Shown here piece by piece: positions 8,518-17,509 of a DNA stretch of 64,000 bases. Numbering within the stretch: position 1 is the stretch's first letter; each line of letters starts with the position of its first letter. The position numbers were made by a program, and so were the translations under genes. The stretch covers positions 1,158,001-1,222,000 of the forward strand of contig NZ_CP047095.1 of NCBI RefSeq assembly GCF_009806575.1, given 5' to 3'. The DNA is from Rossellomorea marisflavi. GTDB lineage: Bacteria; Bacillota; Bacilli; Bacillales; Bacillaceae_B. The notes beneath the pieces were generated by a model. The model did no database searches, was not told the DNA's origin, and worked only from the letters and a program-made list of their open reading frames with translations.

Positions 8518-9407
8518 CTCATACATTTACAGCCATGAACGCAACCATCATGTCACACGGCCTCTCCTTTGAGCAGGAAAGAAAGCTGAAGGCCATGTTC
8601 AAGGGATTCGAAGAGAGGGCCAGCCGTTTCATCCCCGGGAATCCTGTAGATGAGCTCAACCAACTACCAGCAGACGTTCCAGTATTTCTCGATGCAACGA
8701 TAGCGGACCTTCTCGAGAAATCCCTCATCCTTACAAGAAAGGTCAGATACATGGTGAATCCATTCATGGGACGATCAATGAAGGCGATCGGATACACAGC
8801 ATCGTTCCATGAGTCGTACGCACCTGAAGTGTCCGGAGAACCAACAAGAGGCTTCACTTATGAGCCGATGGAATGGCTTTCGAAGGAATGGATCATGAAG
8901 CTCGAAGACTTTCACTTTGACTTTGGCGGATTCGGGAAAGGATATATCGTCGACCGTGCCCGGGAGATGCTCACTCGTGAGGGCGTCACGGAAGCCTTGG
9001 TCAATGCGGGAGGCGATCTCGTGGCCATCGGTCGCCAGCGAGTCGGCATCGCTCACCCGATGCTTCCGGGAAAAGACATGATCAAGCTTGTGATTGAAGA
9101 CCTGGCGATGGCAACGTCAGGGAATCATCATCGACGATGGAGTCATGAGGGAGAGGATTATCACCACATACTGAACGGTCGGACCGGCGAAGTAGCCACG
9201 AGTGACGTCGTGCAATCGACCGTGATCGCATCTTCTGCCATGGAGGCGGAGGTGGTCGCCAAGCTTTTCTGCATCCTTCCTTATGAAGAGGCGAAACAGG
9301 AGGCAGCCAAATTCCCGGATGCGGCCTACTTTGTCTATCTGAACGATGACCGCGTCGCAGCCGGAGGAAATAAAGGCCTTTACAGCGCAATGGAGGTGGC
9401 GGGATGA
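8514..9407 (+). CDS. apbE: FAD:protein FMN transferase (ApbE family)
   Basis: ApbE attaches FMN from FAD to a Thr/Ser of an extracytoplasmic target protein, using Mg2+. The 297-residue protein carries the family motifs FDFGGFGKGYIVD, ALVNAGGDLVAIG and a metal/flavin-binding HHILNGRTGEVATSDVVQSTVIASSAMEAEVVAK region. No lipobox or signal peptide is visible, so it may act in the cytosol or at the membrane rather than as a classical surface lipoprotein. It overlaps both neighbours by 4 bases. The partner haem protein suggests a membrane redox chain; no classical FMN-binding-domain substrate is encoded nearby. Confidence 0.92.
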   Translation: MTHTFTAMNATIMSHGLSFEQERKLKAMFKGFEERASRFIPGNPVDELNQLPADVPVFLDATIADLLEKSLILTRKVRYMVNPFMGRSMKAIGYTASFHESYAPEVSGEPTRGFTYEPMEWLSKEWIMKLEDFHFDFGGFGKGYIVDRAREMLTREGVTEALVNAGGDLVAIGRQRVGIAHPMLPGKDMIKLVIEDLAMATSGNHHRRWSHEGEDYHHILNGRTGEVATSDVVQSTVIASSAMEAEVVAKLFCILPYEEAKQEAAKFPDAAYFVYLNDDRVAAGGNKGLYSAMEVAG

Positions 9408-9943
9408 ATTGGATCTGGTTCGGCATCAGGGTCCTCGGACTCACTTCCTATCTTCTCCTGACCCTGTCGGTGCTCGGCGGGATCCTGAGGGGGGTACCGA
9501 AGAAGAAATTCTTCCTGCTTCAATTCCATCAGCAAATCGGACAGATCGCCCTCCTTCTCGGTGGACTACACGGATTCCTCCTGCTGTTCGATTCGTATGA
9601 ACCGTATAGCCTGGTCGGGCTCCTTGTCCCGTTTGCCTCCTCCTATGAGCCGGTTCTGAGCGGATTCGGGACGATCGGGTTGTATTTGCTGCTCATCGTC
9701 ATCCTGACCTCCGACTTCATGAAAACGATCGGACGTGCAGCGTGGAAGAAAGCCCATTACCTTGCATTTCCGTCCTGGCTGTTGATCTGGGCCCATGGAT
9801 TATTCATGGGGTCGGAAGGCAGGGAAGAATGGGCACTAGCCATGTACGGATCCACGTTCCTTCTCGTCCTTTTGGCCACGATCTACATGACGGCAGGACG
9901 AAGGAAGCAGAAAAAACCTGTGGATGCCCGTTCCTCCTACTGA
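9404..9943 (+). CDS. Ferric reductase-like transmembrane haem protein
   Basis: A 179-residue integral membrane protein with about five to six helices of the ferric-reductase-like (FRD/YedZ-type) domain. Four histidines sit in two pairs expected to bind two b-type haems across the membrane: H42 (LLQFHQQIG) with H56 (GGLHGFLL), and H118 (KKAHYL) with H131 (IWAHGLF). There is no NAD or FAD module on the same chain, so electrons probably come from another flavoprotein or quinol. It is the last gene of the acidic protein-ApbE-haem operon and is followed by a terminator. Confidence 0.87.
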   Translation: MNWIWFGIRVLGLTSYLLLTLSVLGGILRGVPKKKFFLLQFHQQIGQIALLLGGLHGFLLLFDSYEPYSLVGLLVPFASSYEPVLSGFGTIGLYLLLIVILTSDFMKTIGRAAWKKAHYLAFPSWLLIWAHGLFMGSEGREEWALAMYGSTFLLVLLATIYMTAGRRKQKKPVDARSSY

Positions 9944-9948
9944 TCATC

Positions 9949-9972
9949 GGCAGGACATGGTCCTGCCTTTCT
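9949..9972 (+). terminator. Intrinsic terminator of the ApbE/haem operon
   Basis: GGCAGGAC (9949-9956) pairs with GTCCTGCC (9960-9967), followed by TTTCT. Confidence 0.75.
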
Positions 9973-10102
9973 CACTTTCCTCCTCCACAGCCCCTCTCCT
10001 CATGAAAACGCTTCGAATGATTTTTAATCATAAAAAGATTCAGTTTATAGTGAATATTCCCATCGATTGTAATAAAATAGTATTTTGTGAGGAGGAAGCA
10101 CC

Positions 10103-11842
10103 ATGAATCTAGTACGCACGACAGTGAATCATTTTAAGCCTTATTGGCGCATGCTTTTAGTTGCTCTTATCTTTTCTATTATCGGTGGTCTTTTTACCAT
10201 CGCACCGCCCGTCCTTGTGAAGAAGCTCGTGGACGACGTGATCGTGGGCGGCGATCTTACCCTCCTTCTGTGGGTGGCGGGCGGGGTCCTCGGTGCCTAC
10301 CTGGGGAAATCCCTATTCGAGACGATGCAGGAGTTCGTCCAGGTGAAGATCGGCCTCGACGTGATCACCGATATGCAGATCCGGGCCTTCCGGAAGCTTC
10401 ACCGCGCACCGATGTCATTCTTCTCGAGAACACCTAGGGGCGATATGCTCTTCAGGCTCACCCATGATGTCGAGTCGATCCAGAACTTGAATAACACGGT
10501 TGTTCCGCGGATCCTCCAGCAGGTGGTCGGAGCGGTGGCGGCATTCTCGGCCGTCTTCGTGCTCTTCTGGCCGGCGGCGATCGTCATGTTCTGTGTGTTC
10601 GCCATCTACATCATCCCGTCCTTCACTCTTGGAACGAAGATGAGGAAGATGAGTGCCATTCAGCGCGATATGAGCGCTGACATGTATAATCACCTGCAGG
10701 AAAGCATCGAAAGCGTCCGGCTCGTCCGGACATATCAGACGCAGGATCAGGAAACGGGGGCGCAGGAGAAGAAGCTCTCCGATTGGAAGACGTTCTCCAT
10801 CCGTGCGGCCCTGATCGGAAAGGTGAACTGGCGTCTCGGAAATCTGTTCAATATCGCGGCACCGGGTGTCGTCATGCTGGTCGGTGGCCTTGCCATCTGG
10901 AAGGGAAGCATCACGGTCGGGACCCTGGTCGCCTGCCTGACGTTCATCCCCATCATGTTCCAGCCCGTGCGTTCCATGGCGGAGCATGCCCTGACGATCC
11001 AGCAGGCAATCCCGGCCCTTCAGCGGATCTATGAATATTTCGATCTGCCGGAAGAACATGATGAGAACCTTCCTGCCTTCGGGGACGTCGTTGGGAAAAT
11101 CGATCTTACGAATCTATGGTTCTCGTATCCTGGCAGTGACAAGCAGGTGCTGAAAGGCGTATCGGTCTCCTTGAATCCAGGAAGCCACATCGGGATCGTC
11201 GGTACGAGCGGGGGAGGGAAGAGTACCCTTGTCCAGCTCCTCCTCGGTCTGTATGAGCCGGATCAGGGCTCTGTCGAAATCGACGGCAAGAATTTATATG
11301 AGTACAATCGGAACAGCTTCCGCCAGCAGGTCGGGGTCGTATCACAGGAAACATTCCTCTTGAACAGCACCCTGCGTCAAAACCTGCTTTATGGAAAGCC
11401 CGATGCCACACAGGAAGAACTCGAGCAGGCGGTGGATGCCGCAGGGCTCAAGGAATTGATCGAGTCCCTCGATGAGCAGTACGACACCATCGTCGGGGAG
11501 CGTGGATTGAAGCTCTCAGGCGGGCAGCGCCAGCGCGTCGCCATGGCCCGTGCCATCCTGAGGCAGCCACCCGTCCTGATCTTTGATGAAGCCACGTCTT
11601 CATTGGACGGCGAGACCGAAGAACGGGTCCAGGCTTCCCTTGAAGAACTGATCCCTGGACGGACGACCATTACGATCGCCCACCGCCTCGTCACGGTACG
11701 GAAGGCGGATGTCATCATCCTCCTCGATCAAGGGGTCATCGCGGAAAAAGGAACACATGAAGAACTCCTCATGCAGAGGGGTAAATACTATGAACTGTAC
11801 AAAGCTCAGTACAGCGAACTGGAAAGGGAGCTGATCGGATGA
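10103..11842 (+). CDS. ABC exporter half-transporter (TMD-NBD), YfiB-like
   Basis: A 579-residue fused permease/ATPase. Six TM helices occupy about residues 1-310. The ATPase domain has Walker A GTSGGGKST, Q-loop VVSQE, signature LSGGQRQRVAM, Walker B VLIFDEATSS with catalytic Glu, and H-loop IAHRL. GAGGAGG precedes the ATG, and the preceding 80 bases are AT-rich with a TGATTTTTAATCA dyad (10018-10030) that may bind a regulator. It overlaps the next half-transporter by 4 bases, so the two form a heterodimeric exporter like YfiBC or BmrCD, probably for drugs or lipophilic compounds. Confidence 0.92.
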   Translation: MNLVRTTVNHFKPYWRMLLVALIFSIIGGLFTIAPPVLVKKLVDDVIVGGDLTLLLWVAGGVLGAYLGKSLFETMQEFVQVKIGLDVITDMQIRAFRKLHRAPMSFFSRTPRGDMLFRLTHDVESIQNLNNTVVPRILQQVVGAVAAFSAVFVLFWPAAIVMFCVFAIYIIPSFTLGTKMRKMSAIQRDMSADMYNHLQESIESVRLVRTYQTQDQETGAQEKKLSDWKTFSIRAALIGKVNWRLGNLFNIAAPGVVMLVGGLAIWKGSITVGTLVACLTFIPIMFQPVRSMAEHALTIQQAIPALQRIYEYFDLPEEHDENLPAFGDVVGKIDLTNLWFSYPGSDKQVLKGVSVSLNPGSHIGIVGTSGGGKSTLVQLLLGLYEPDQGSVEIDGKNLYEYNRNSFRQQVGVVSQETFLLNSTLRQNLLYGKPDATQEELEQAVDAAGLKELIESLDEQYDTIVGERGLKLSGGQRQRVAMARAILRQPPVLIFDEATSSLDGETEERVQASLEELIPGRTTITIAHRLVTVRKADVIILLDQGVIAEKGTHEELLMQRGKYYELYKAQYSELERELIG

Positions 11843-13623
11843 GCGCCGGTACGGTTTCACCAAAGAAAAGCCGTGACGGCAGGAGGGTCCTGTCCTTCCT
11901 CCGTCCCTATAAAAAATGGGTGATCGCGGATTCCGTGGTCATCGCCATCTCTCAGGTGTTCTCCGCCCTGATTCCGACATTGGCCTTGAGCTGGCTCGTG
12001 GATACGATCCTGCCGGGGGAGAACTCCAAATGGCTATGGGGTCTGATGTGGCTGTTGATCCTTTCGGCAGTCCTCGACCTCGTCATGATGGTCATCGATG
12101 AATACTTCTGCCATCAGACCGCGAAGACCGTGACGAACTGGCAGAAGCTGCGGCTGTTCAGGCATCTACAGGTCCTGCCGTATTCGTTCTATCATCATAA
12201 TTCCACCGGAGAAATGCTTGCGAGGGTGTCGGATGATCCGGACACCCTGCATAACTTCCTCGCGTGGGAAGGCTCTACGTTCATGGCAAGTGCACAAGGT
12301 GTATTCATCTACAGCATTGTCCTGTTCTTTATCCATCCGTACCTCATGATTGCGAGCGTTGTATTCGGCGTCCTCTTCTACTGGACGTCCAATCTGGTCG
12401 GGGCAAGGACCCGTGCGGCATCAGCCGATGCACGGAAAGAAGCGTCGCGCTACCTTGAACGGCTGCGCGAGTCGGTGACGGGGATCCACCTTTCACGGGT
12501 CTCGGGCGTATCCGACAGTGAAGTGGAGAGCGTCGTCGCCATCAGGGATACATTCGTCAAGCACTCCATCAAAGAGCTGAAGGCCCGCATGCAGTCCGTC
12601 GTTGTCGTATCAAGCTACAATGGATTCGCTCTGGCCCTGGTTTACCTGATTTCCACATTGTTGATCTGGGATAAGGGATTGACGAGCGGTCAGATGCTGA
12701 CAGCGGGCGGCCTTGTCACCATCGCGGCGAATGAAATGCAGCGCCTCCTGCGGAACTGGTTGTCAGTGAGACGGACGGGTCCGGCCCTTGACCGTTCGGA
12801 GATCCTCCTTGCTGAAGAAGCATCCCATGCAGAATCCAGCAAAGGGATCCGTGGTAAGCGTGCTATGGGGGATATCCAGCTAGAAGATGTGACATTCACC
12901 TATCCTGGTAAGGAAGAAGATGTGCTCAAAGGCGTCTCCTTCACGATCAGACCGGGCGAGACCTGTGCCCTTGTCGGTCCGAGTGGTTCGGGGAAATCCA
13001 CCATCGTCGATCTTCTCTTCAAGTTTTATGATGCAGGGAAAGGAAGCATCAGGGTGGACGGACGAGACGTGACGGAATGGGACACGGACTGGCTCAGGTC
13101 CCAGATGGCCATCGTCACCCAGGACGTGATGATGCGGAGTGGGTCCCTTGCTGAAAACTTGCGGATCGGTAAGCGGGATGCCACAGATGAAGAGCTCATG
13201 CAAGCCCTTGAAGCAAGCGGTCTCGGGGATCTGATCACCACGCTTCCCGACGGCCTCGACACCCTCGTCGGGGAAAGGGGAAGTCTCCTGTCGGGCGGTC
13301 AGAAGCAGCGCCTATCCCTTGCCCGCGCCATCTTAAAGGATGCGCCGATCATGGTCCTTGATGAAGCGAGCTCGGCTCTTGATCCAATCACGGAAACGAA
13401 GATCAATGAAGCTGTGCTCCGCGCAGGGAAAAACCAGACGATCATCATCGTCTCCCACCGGCTTTCCACCGTGCTTGCTGCCGATAAGATCGTCGTCCTC
13501 GAGAACGGGCGGATCGTGGAAGAAGGGACGCACGGCGACCTTCTTCTCCATCGGGATGGCGTGTACGCCAGACTGTTCGGCCGCGAAGCGGAAATCGGCG
13601 GTGCGACCGTCGGAGGTATGTAA
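11839..13623 (+). CDS. ABC exporter half-transporter (TMD-NBD), YfiC-like
   Basis: The 594-residue partner of the preceding gene. Six TM helices are followed by an ATPase domain with Walker A GPSGSGKST, Q-loop VTQD, signature LSGGQKQRLSL, Walker B IMVLDEASSALD and H-loop VSHRLST. In many heterodimeric exporters one site lacks the catalytic Glu. Here both subunits keep it and both signatures are intact, so both ATP sites look catalytically competent. The substrate cannot be inferred. A strong terminator follows. Confidence 0.92.
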   Translation: MSAGTVSPKKSRDGRRVLSFLRPYKKWVIADSVVIAISQVFSALIPTLALSWLVDTILPGENSKWLWGLMWLLILSAVLDLVMMVIDEYFCHQTAKTVTNWQKLRLFRHLQVLPYSFYHHNSTGEMLARVSDDPDTLHNFLAWEGSTFMASAQGVFIYSIVLFFIHPYLMIASVVFGVLFYWTSNLVGARTRAASADARKEASRYLERLRESVTGIHLSRVSGVSDSEVESVVAIRDTFVKHSIKELKARMQSVVVVSSYNGFALALVYLISTLLIWDKGLTSGQMLTAGGLVTIAANEMQRLLRNWLSVRRTGPALDRSEILLAEEASHAESSKGIRGKRAMGDIQLEDVTFTYPGKEEDVLKGVSFTIRPGETCALVGPSGSGKSTIVDLLFKFYDAGKGSIRVDGRDVTEWDTDWLRSQMAIVTQDVMMRSGSLAENLRIGKRDATDEELMQALEASGLGDLITTLPDGLDTLVGERGSLLSGGQKQRLSLARAILKDAPIMVLDEASSALDPITETKINEAVLRAGKNQTIIIVSHRLSTVLAADKIVVLENGRIVEEGTHGDLLLHRDGVYARLFGREAEIGGATVGGM

Positions 13624-13630
13624 CAGAGTA

Positions 13631-13660
13631 CCGGTCCGGAATATCCGGACCGGTTTTAAT
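13631..13660 (+). terminator. Intrinsic terminator of the ABC exporter operon
   Basis: CCGGTCCGGA and TCCGGACCGG form a 10-bp stem around a short ATA loop, followed by TTTTAAT. Confidence 0.9.
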
Positions 13661-13755
13661 ATGGCCAGGATCCTGATCCTCAGGTGCCAGCCGGGAAGCA
13701 GGAGCTGCCAGCCATGGAAAAACTTCCTGAGAAAAAATCGAACAAAATCAATCCA

Positions 13756-13820
13756 TATAATGGTACAATGTTAAAATCGGAAGAAGATACCTCGTCTGCA
13801 GGTATCTTTTCTTATTTTTC
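13756..13820 (+). promoter_or_regulatory. Leader with terminator-like hairpin before the KinB-like gene
   Basis: TATAAT (13756-13761) and TACAAT (13764-13769) are -10 candidates. Downstream, AAGATACC (13784-13791) pairs with GGTATCTT (13801-13808), followed by a T-rich tract. That is an intrinsic-terminator shape lying between the promoter region and the ribosome binding site (TAGGAG). No gene precedes it after the ABC terminator, so it may act as an attenuator or end a short RNA. The function is inferred. Confidence 0.5.
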
Positions 13821-13835
13821 ATTTAGGAGTACGTT

Positions 13836-15038
13836 ATGAGAGAATTTCGCGAACGATTTCATAAAAGGAATTACTATACCGTGGCGGTTGTCGCCATCAT
13901 CCTCATGATCATCGGGGTGATCGTCGATAATCCTGCAGGGTCCGGTGTGGCAGTGCACGGGATCATGGTGGTGATCATCTCTGTCTGCCTTCTCCTGTAT
14001 CCGACGCATGAACGGAGATGGCTCCGGTCCATCACGGTGCTGACGGTATCACTTTATTTTTATGCGCTGTTTTATATGTACCCGGGTACGTGGTCGGCGT
14101 TTGTCCTTCTTTGTTTCGTCCCGGCACTCTCCATCCTGTTCTTCGATAAGAAGCTTTTCTACTCTTCGCTTTCGTTGAACATATTCTTTGTGGCATGCAT
14201 GGCGATGTACATCGGCTGGGTGGATAAAGGAAGGACCTATTCCTTCTTCTACTCGGATATTCCCGGCAATCTGGTCAATTTCGTAGCCAGTCAGATCATC
14301 CTTTATTTCATCTTCTACCTGACGAATGGCCGCATCAAGAAACAGCGGATGTATTATGAAGAGGTGCAGCAGGCAGAGCGGATGAAAACGACGGGGCAGC
14401 TCGCAGCAGCCGTCGCCCATGAGATCCGGAACCCACTGACCGTGGTGAAGGGGTTTCTGCAGTATTACTCACAGGATGAGAATCTGCCGAAGGACTATAA
14501 GCAAAACTTCAGCCTCATGTTGAATGAACTGGACACGGCGGAGCATGTGATTTCGCAGTTCCTGTCCATCTCGAAACCGGAGCAGACGGACGAAGTGGAT
14601 CGTGTCGACATGGAACAGATCCTGAGGGATGTGACAGAGCTTCTATCCATGTACGGGATCCTTCATGACAACAGCATCGAGCTTGAGGTGGATGAACAGT
14701 GCCTGATCGCGGCCAACCCGATGGAAGTGAAGCAGCTTTTCGTCAACCTGTTGAAAAATGCCATCGAAGCGTCTGATTCCGGGGAATCGGTGTCGGTGAA
14801 GGCGGCAAGGATCGGTCGGGATGTGTTCATCACGATGACCGACCGCGGCAGGGGGATGACGAAGGAGCAGGTGGATCATCTCGGGACGCCGTTTTATTCA
14901 TTGAAGAGCAAGGGGACCGGGCTCGGTCTCATGATCTGCTACAACATCGTCGAGCGCTACGACGGTCATATTCATTTTGAAAGCGAACCAGGAGAAGGGA
15001 CGACGGTCACCGTGCGTTTCCCGCTCGTGCAGCAATAG
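13836..15038 (+). CDS. KinB-like membrane sensor histidine kinase (sporulation kinase type)
   Basis: A 400-residue kinase with an N-terminal block of about six TM helices (residues 15-165), no extracytoplasmic sensor domain, and a kinase core. The H-box LAAAVAHEIRNPLTVVKGFLQ is the pattern of Bacillus sporulation kinases (KinB/KinD). N-box NLLKNAIEASDSG, G1 MTDRGRGM and G2 GTGLGLMICYNIVERYDG are present. No response regulator is adjacent, as expected for kinases that feed the Spo0F/Spo0A phosphorelay. Assignment to KinB rather than another paralogue rests on the six-helix layout. Confidence 0.85.
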   Translation: MREFRERFHKRNYYTVAVVAIILMIIGVIVDNPAGSGVAVHGIMVVIISVCLLLYPTHERRWLRSITVLTVSLYFYALFYMYPGTWSAFVLLCFVPALSILFFDKKLFYSSLSLNIFFVACMAMYIGWVDKGRTYSFFYSDIPGNLVNFVASQIILYFIFYLTNGRIKKQRMYYEEVQQAERMKTTGQLAAAVAHEIRNPLTVVKGFLQYYSQDENLPKDYKQNFSLMLNELDTAEHVISQFLSISKPEQTDEVDRVDMEQILRDVTELLSMYGILHDNSIELEVDEQCLIAANPMEVKQLFVNLLKNAIEASDSGESVSVKAARIGRDVFITMTDRGRGMTKEQVDHLGTPFYSLKSKGTGLGLMICYNIVERYDGHIHFESEPGEGTTVTVRFPLVQQ

Positions 15039-15101
15039 GCATACACACATCCGCCCTGGAAGCATATGATATCGTGGATATTCATGTGAAGGGATTGAGT
15101 G

Positions 15102-16031
15102 ATGTTGAGATGCATGCCTTTTAATCAGTCATACTGCTATGTGGAGCCGGGCGTCGAGACCGGAGTGATGAGGGAAACCGTGCAGTACGATGAAATAGCG
15201 GATTTAGCAGCGGGAATCAGCCATAAGGCTTCTTCCGTGGATCTGTACAGTCGATTGGTGAATGAAACCCATGACCGGGATGCCCAGGATACCCTACTTG
15301 AACTGATGGAGAATGAACAGCGGATGTGCTGGCAGCTGACGAACTGGTATATGTCCATGACGGGGACGGCACCGGTGTACCATGTCGAATCCATTCCTTT
15401 CAGTTCGTACGATGAAGGCCTTCAGATCGCTTATGATCGGGAACTGAACAGATACGAAGAATTTTCGAGAGTGGGAGGTTCAGGTCAACATTCCCAAGTA
15501 TATGGAGTGTTGCTGAATGCCAATCAGGGCGGATGGGAGCACGCGAAGCGCCTTTGCGCCATCGGGGCAGGCCGGAGTCAGCGTGTCGTCCTCAAAGATT
15601 ATGGTCCGAGTCCATTCTCCGTCAATATCGAGGAAGCGACACTCGAGAACAATACGTTCCGCACGGCCCTGTGGACGGGGAATCATCTGCAGGTCACCCT
15701 CATGAGCATCAAGCCGGGAGAGGATATCGGCCTTGAGATCCATCCGGACACCGATCAATTCCTGCGTCTTGAAGGAGGGCAGGGGATCGTACAGATGGGG
15801 GACCGTCCGGAGAATCTCTATTACCAGCAGCCCGTCAAGGATGCATCTGCGATCATGGTGCCTGCAGGAACGTGGCATAACGTGATCAACACGGGGAACA
15901 CCCCGATCAAGCTCTACTCCATCTATGCCCCTCCGCACCATGCAAGGGGAACGGTGCACAAAACCAAAGCCGATGCCGAGGCGGCGGAAAACCAGCCGAG
16001 ACTTCCATATTCCAACGGGGTCTGGTGGTAA
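15102..16031 (+). CDS. Ferritin-like/cupin fusion protein
   Basis: A protein of about 309 residues in two parts. The N-terminal part (to about 120) is helical with spaced Glu/His (DEIADLAAGISHKASSVDLYSRLVNETHD, ELMENEQRMCWQL), as in ferritin-like or coat-associated proteins. The C-terminal cupin (about 165-290) has the metal-binding GLEIHPDTDQFLRLEGGQG and PAGTWHNVINTG motifs. Stand-alone cupins with this ending (YAPPHHARGTVHKTKADAEAAE) are common in bacilli. The ATG at 15102 lies 8 bases behind AAGGG and overlaps a GTG at 15099. The function is unknown; a metal-dependent role is likely. Confidence 0.78.
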   Translation: MLRCMPFNQSYCYVEPGVETGVMRETVQYDEIADLAAGISHKASSVDLYSRLVNETHDRDAQDTLLELMENEQRMCWQLTNWYMSMTGTAPVYHVESIPFSSYDEGLQIAYDRELNRYEEFSRVGGSGQHSQVYGVLLNANQGGWEHAKRLCAIGAGRSQRVVLKDYGPSPFSVNIEEATLENNTFRTALWTGNHLQVTLMSIKPGEDIGLEIHPDTDQFLRLEGGQGIVQMGDRPENLYYQQPVKDASAIMVPAGTWHNVINTGNTPIKLYSIYAPPHHARGTVHKTKADAEAAENQPRLPYSNGVWW

Positions 16032-16037
16032 GAAGGG

Positions 16038-16063
16038 CAGCTCCCAATGGGGGCTGTTTTTTC
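16038..16063 (+). terminator. Intrinsic terminator after the cupin fusion gene
   Basis: CAGCTCCC pairs with GGGGGCTG around AAT, followed by six T. Confidence 0.85.
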
Positions 16064-16209
16064 TTGTATGTGTAGCTATAGATCCTTCTCTTTCGGTCAC
16101 CGGCATTGAAAACGTTCTCTTCCGGAAATTGAAACAAATGTATTGTAAATGGGAGGGGGCTCTGCTAAAATCAACAAGAATTTCAACGCAGTAGAAAGGT
16201 GTTCAGGCC

Positions 16210-17412
16210 ATGAATCAACAACCACAAGGAAAAGAGCGGATCGCCCTTGCGTTCCTTCTCAGTATGCTCGGTATACTGGGACCTCTTAATATCGATATGT
16301 ATCTACCCAGCTTTCCAGGGATCGCCAAAGACCTCGGAGCAAGTGCCTCGATGGTCCAGCTCAGTCTGACGGCCTGCCTCATCGGTCTAGCCATCGGACA
16401 GGTCATTGTCGGCCCCATCAGTGATGCACAGGGGAGGAGGAAACCGCTTCTCATCTCCATCTTCCTCTTTGCTCTCGCTTCCCTGTTCTGTGCCCTTGCA
16501 CCGAACATCACCGTGCTCATCGGGGCGAGATTCCTTCAGGGCTTCACGGCTTCTGCCGGAATCGTGCTATCACGTGCCGTCGTGCGGGATGTCTTCACGG
16601 GGCGTGAGCTGACCAAATTCTTCGCGCTCCTCATGGTCATCAATGCAACGGCACCGATGATCGCGCCCATCACGGGTGGTGCAATCCTCTTGTTGCCATT
16701 CGCCAGCTGGCATACGATCTTCTATGCCCTTTGTCTGATCGGATTCGTCATCGTCCTCATGATCTTCCTGAAGCTGAAGGAAACCCTTCCGCCCGAGAGG
16801 CGGATCCCGAGTACGCTCGGGTCATCCGTCCGCACGATGGGAAGCCTCATGGTGGACCGCTCCTTCATCGGATACGTCCTGACGATCGGACTCATCCACG
16901 GAGGAAGCTTCGCCTATGTATCCGGAACCCCATTTGTCTATCAGGGGATCTATGGAGTGTCGGAGCAGACGTTCAGCATCCTGTTCGGAATCAATGGACT
17001 GGCCATCATCTCAGGGAGCTTCATCATCGGGCGCTTCAGTGAGTATGTCGGGGAACGGAATCTATTGAAGACGGCCGTCATCGTCTCTGTAAGCGCAACT
17101 GCCATCCTGCTGGTCGCGACCTTCATCCAAGGACCGCTGGCCACCATCGTCATCCCGATCTTCCTGTATATGATCTCGATCGGGATGATCTTGACGAGTA
17201 CCTTCACCCTGGCCATGGAAAAACAGGGCCACAGGGCAGGCAGTGCAAGTGCCCTCCTCGGGATGCTGCCCCTCGTTGTCGGTGCCATCGTTTCTCCCCT
17301 TGTCGGGATCAACGAAGCTTCACCGGTTCCCATGGGAGCCATCCTATTCACCACCGCCCTCCTGGGGGCCATCGCATTCTTCACGTTCACCAAAGAAGTA
17401 CAAGAAGCATAA
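16210..17412 (+). CDS. Bcr/CflA-family multidrug efflux MFS transporter
   Basis: A 400-residue, 12-helix major facilitator. The first helix contains LGPLNIDMYLPSFPGIAKDL, the hallmark of Bcr/CflA drug:H+ antiporters, and the loop 2-3 motif is GPISDAQGRRKPLLIS. Motif C-like residues in helix 5 (INATAPMIAPITGGAIL) support an antiporter. Substrates of relatives include bicyclomycin, chloramphenicol and sulfonamides; those of this protein are unknown. It is monocistronic, with GAAAGGTG before the ATG. Confidence 0.92.
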   Translation: MNQQPQGKERIALAFLLSMLGILGPLNIDMYLPSFPGIAKDLGASASMVQLSLTACLIGLAIGQVIVGPISDAQGRRKPLLISIFLFALASLFCALAPNITVLIGARFLQGFTASAGIVLSRAVVRDVFTGRELTKFFALLMVINATAPMIAPITGGAILLLPFASWHTIFYALCLIGFVIVLMIFLKLKETLPPERRIPSTLGSSVRTMGSLMVDRSFIGYVLTIGLIHGGSFAYVSGTPFVYQGIYGVSEQTFSILFGINGLAIISGSFIIGRFSEYVGERNLLKTAVIVSVSATAILLVATFIQGPLATIVIPIFLYMISIGMILTSTFTLAMEKQGHRAGSASALLGMLPLVVGAIVSPLVGINEASPVPMGAILFTTALLGAIAFFTFTKEVQEA

Positions 17413-17436
17413 GGGTCTCCCTTGTGCTTCTTTTTT
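17404..17436 (+). terminator. Intrinsic terminator after the Bcr/CflA gene
   Basis: AGAAGCATAAGGG pairs with CCCTTGTGCTTCT around TCT, followed by a T run; the stem begins inside the last codons. Confidence 0.88.
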
Positions 17437-17509
17437 ATCGTTGGGATATGGAAAAATATTCTCCAGCCGTGTGATCAGTGATATGATGCAAGGAGAAGGA
17501 GGGTTCATC

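Noticed and set aside
10415-11059. 214-codon open frame on the minus strand
   Set aside because: Antisense to the first ABC half-transporter; His/Asp/Arg-rich translation typical of a shadow frame.
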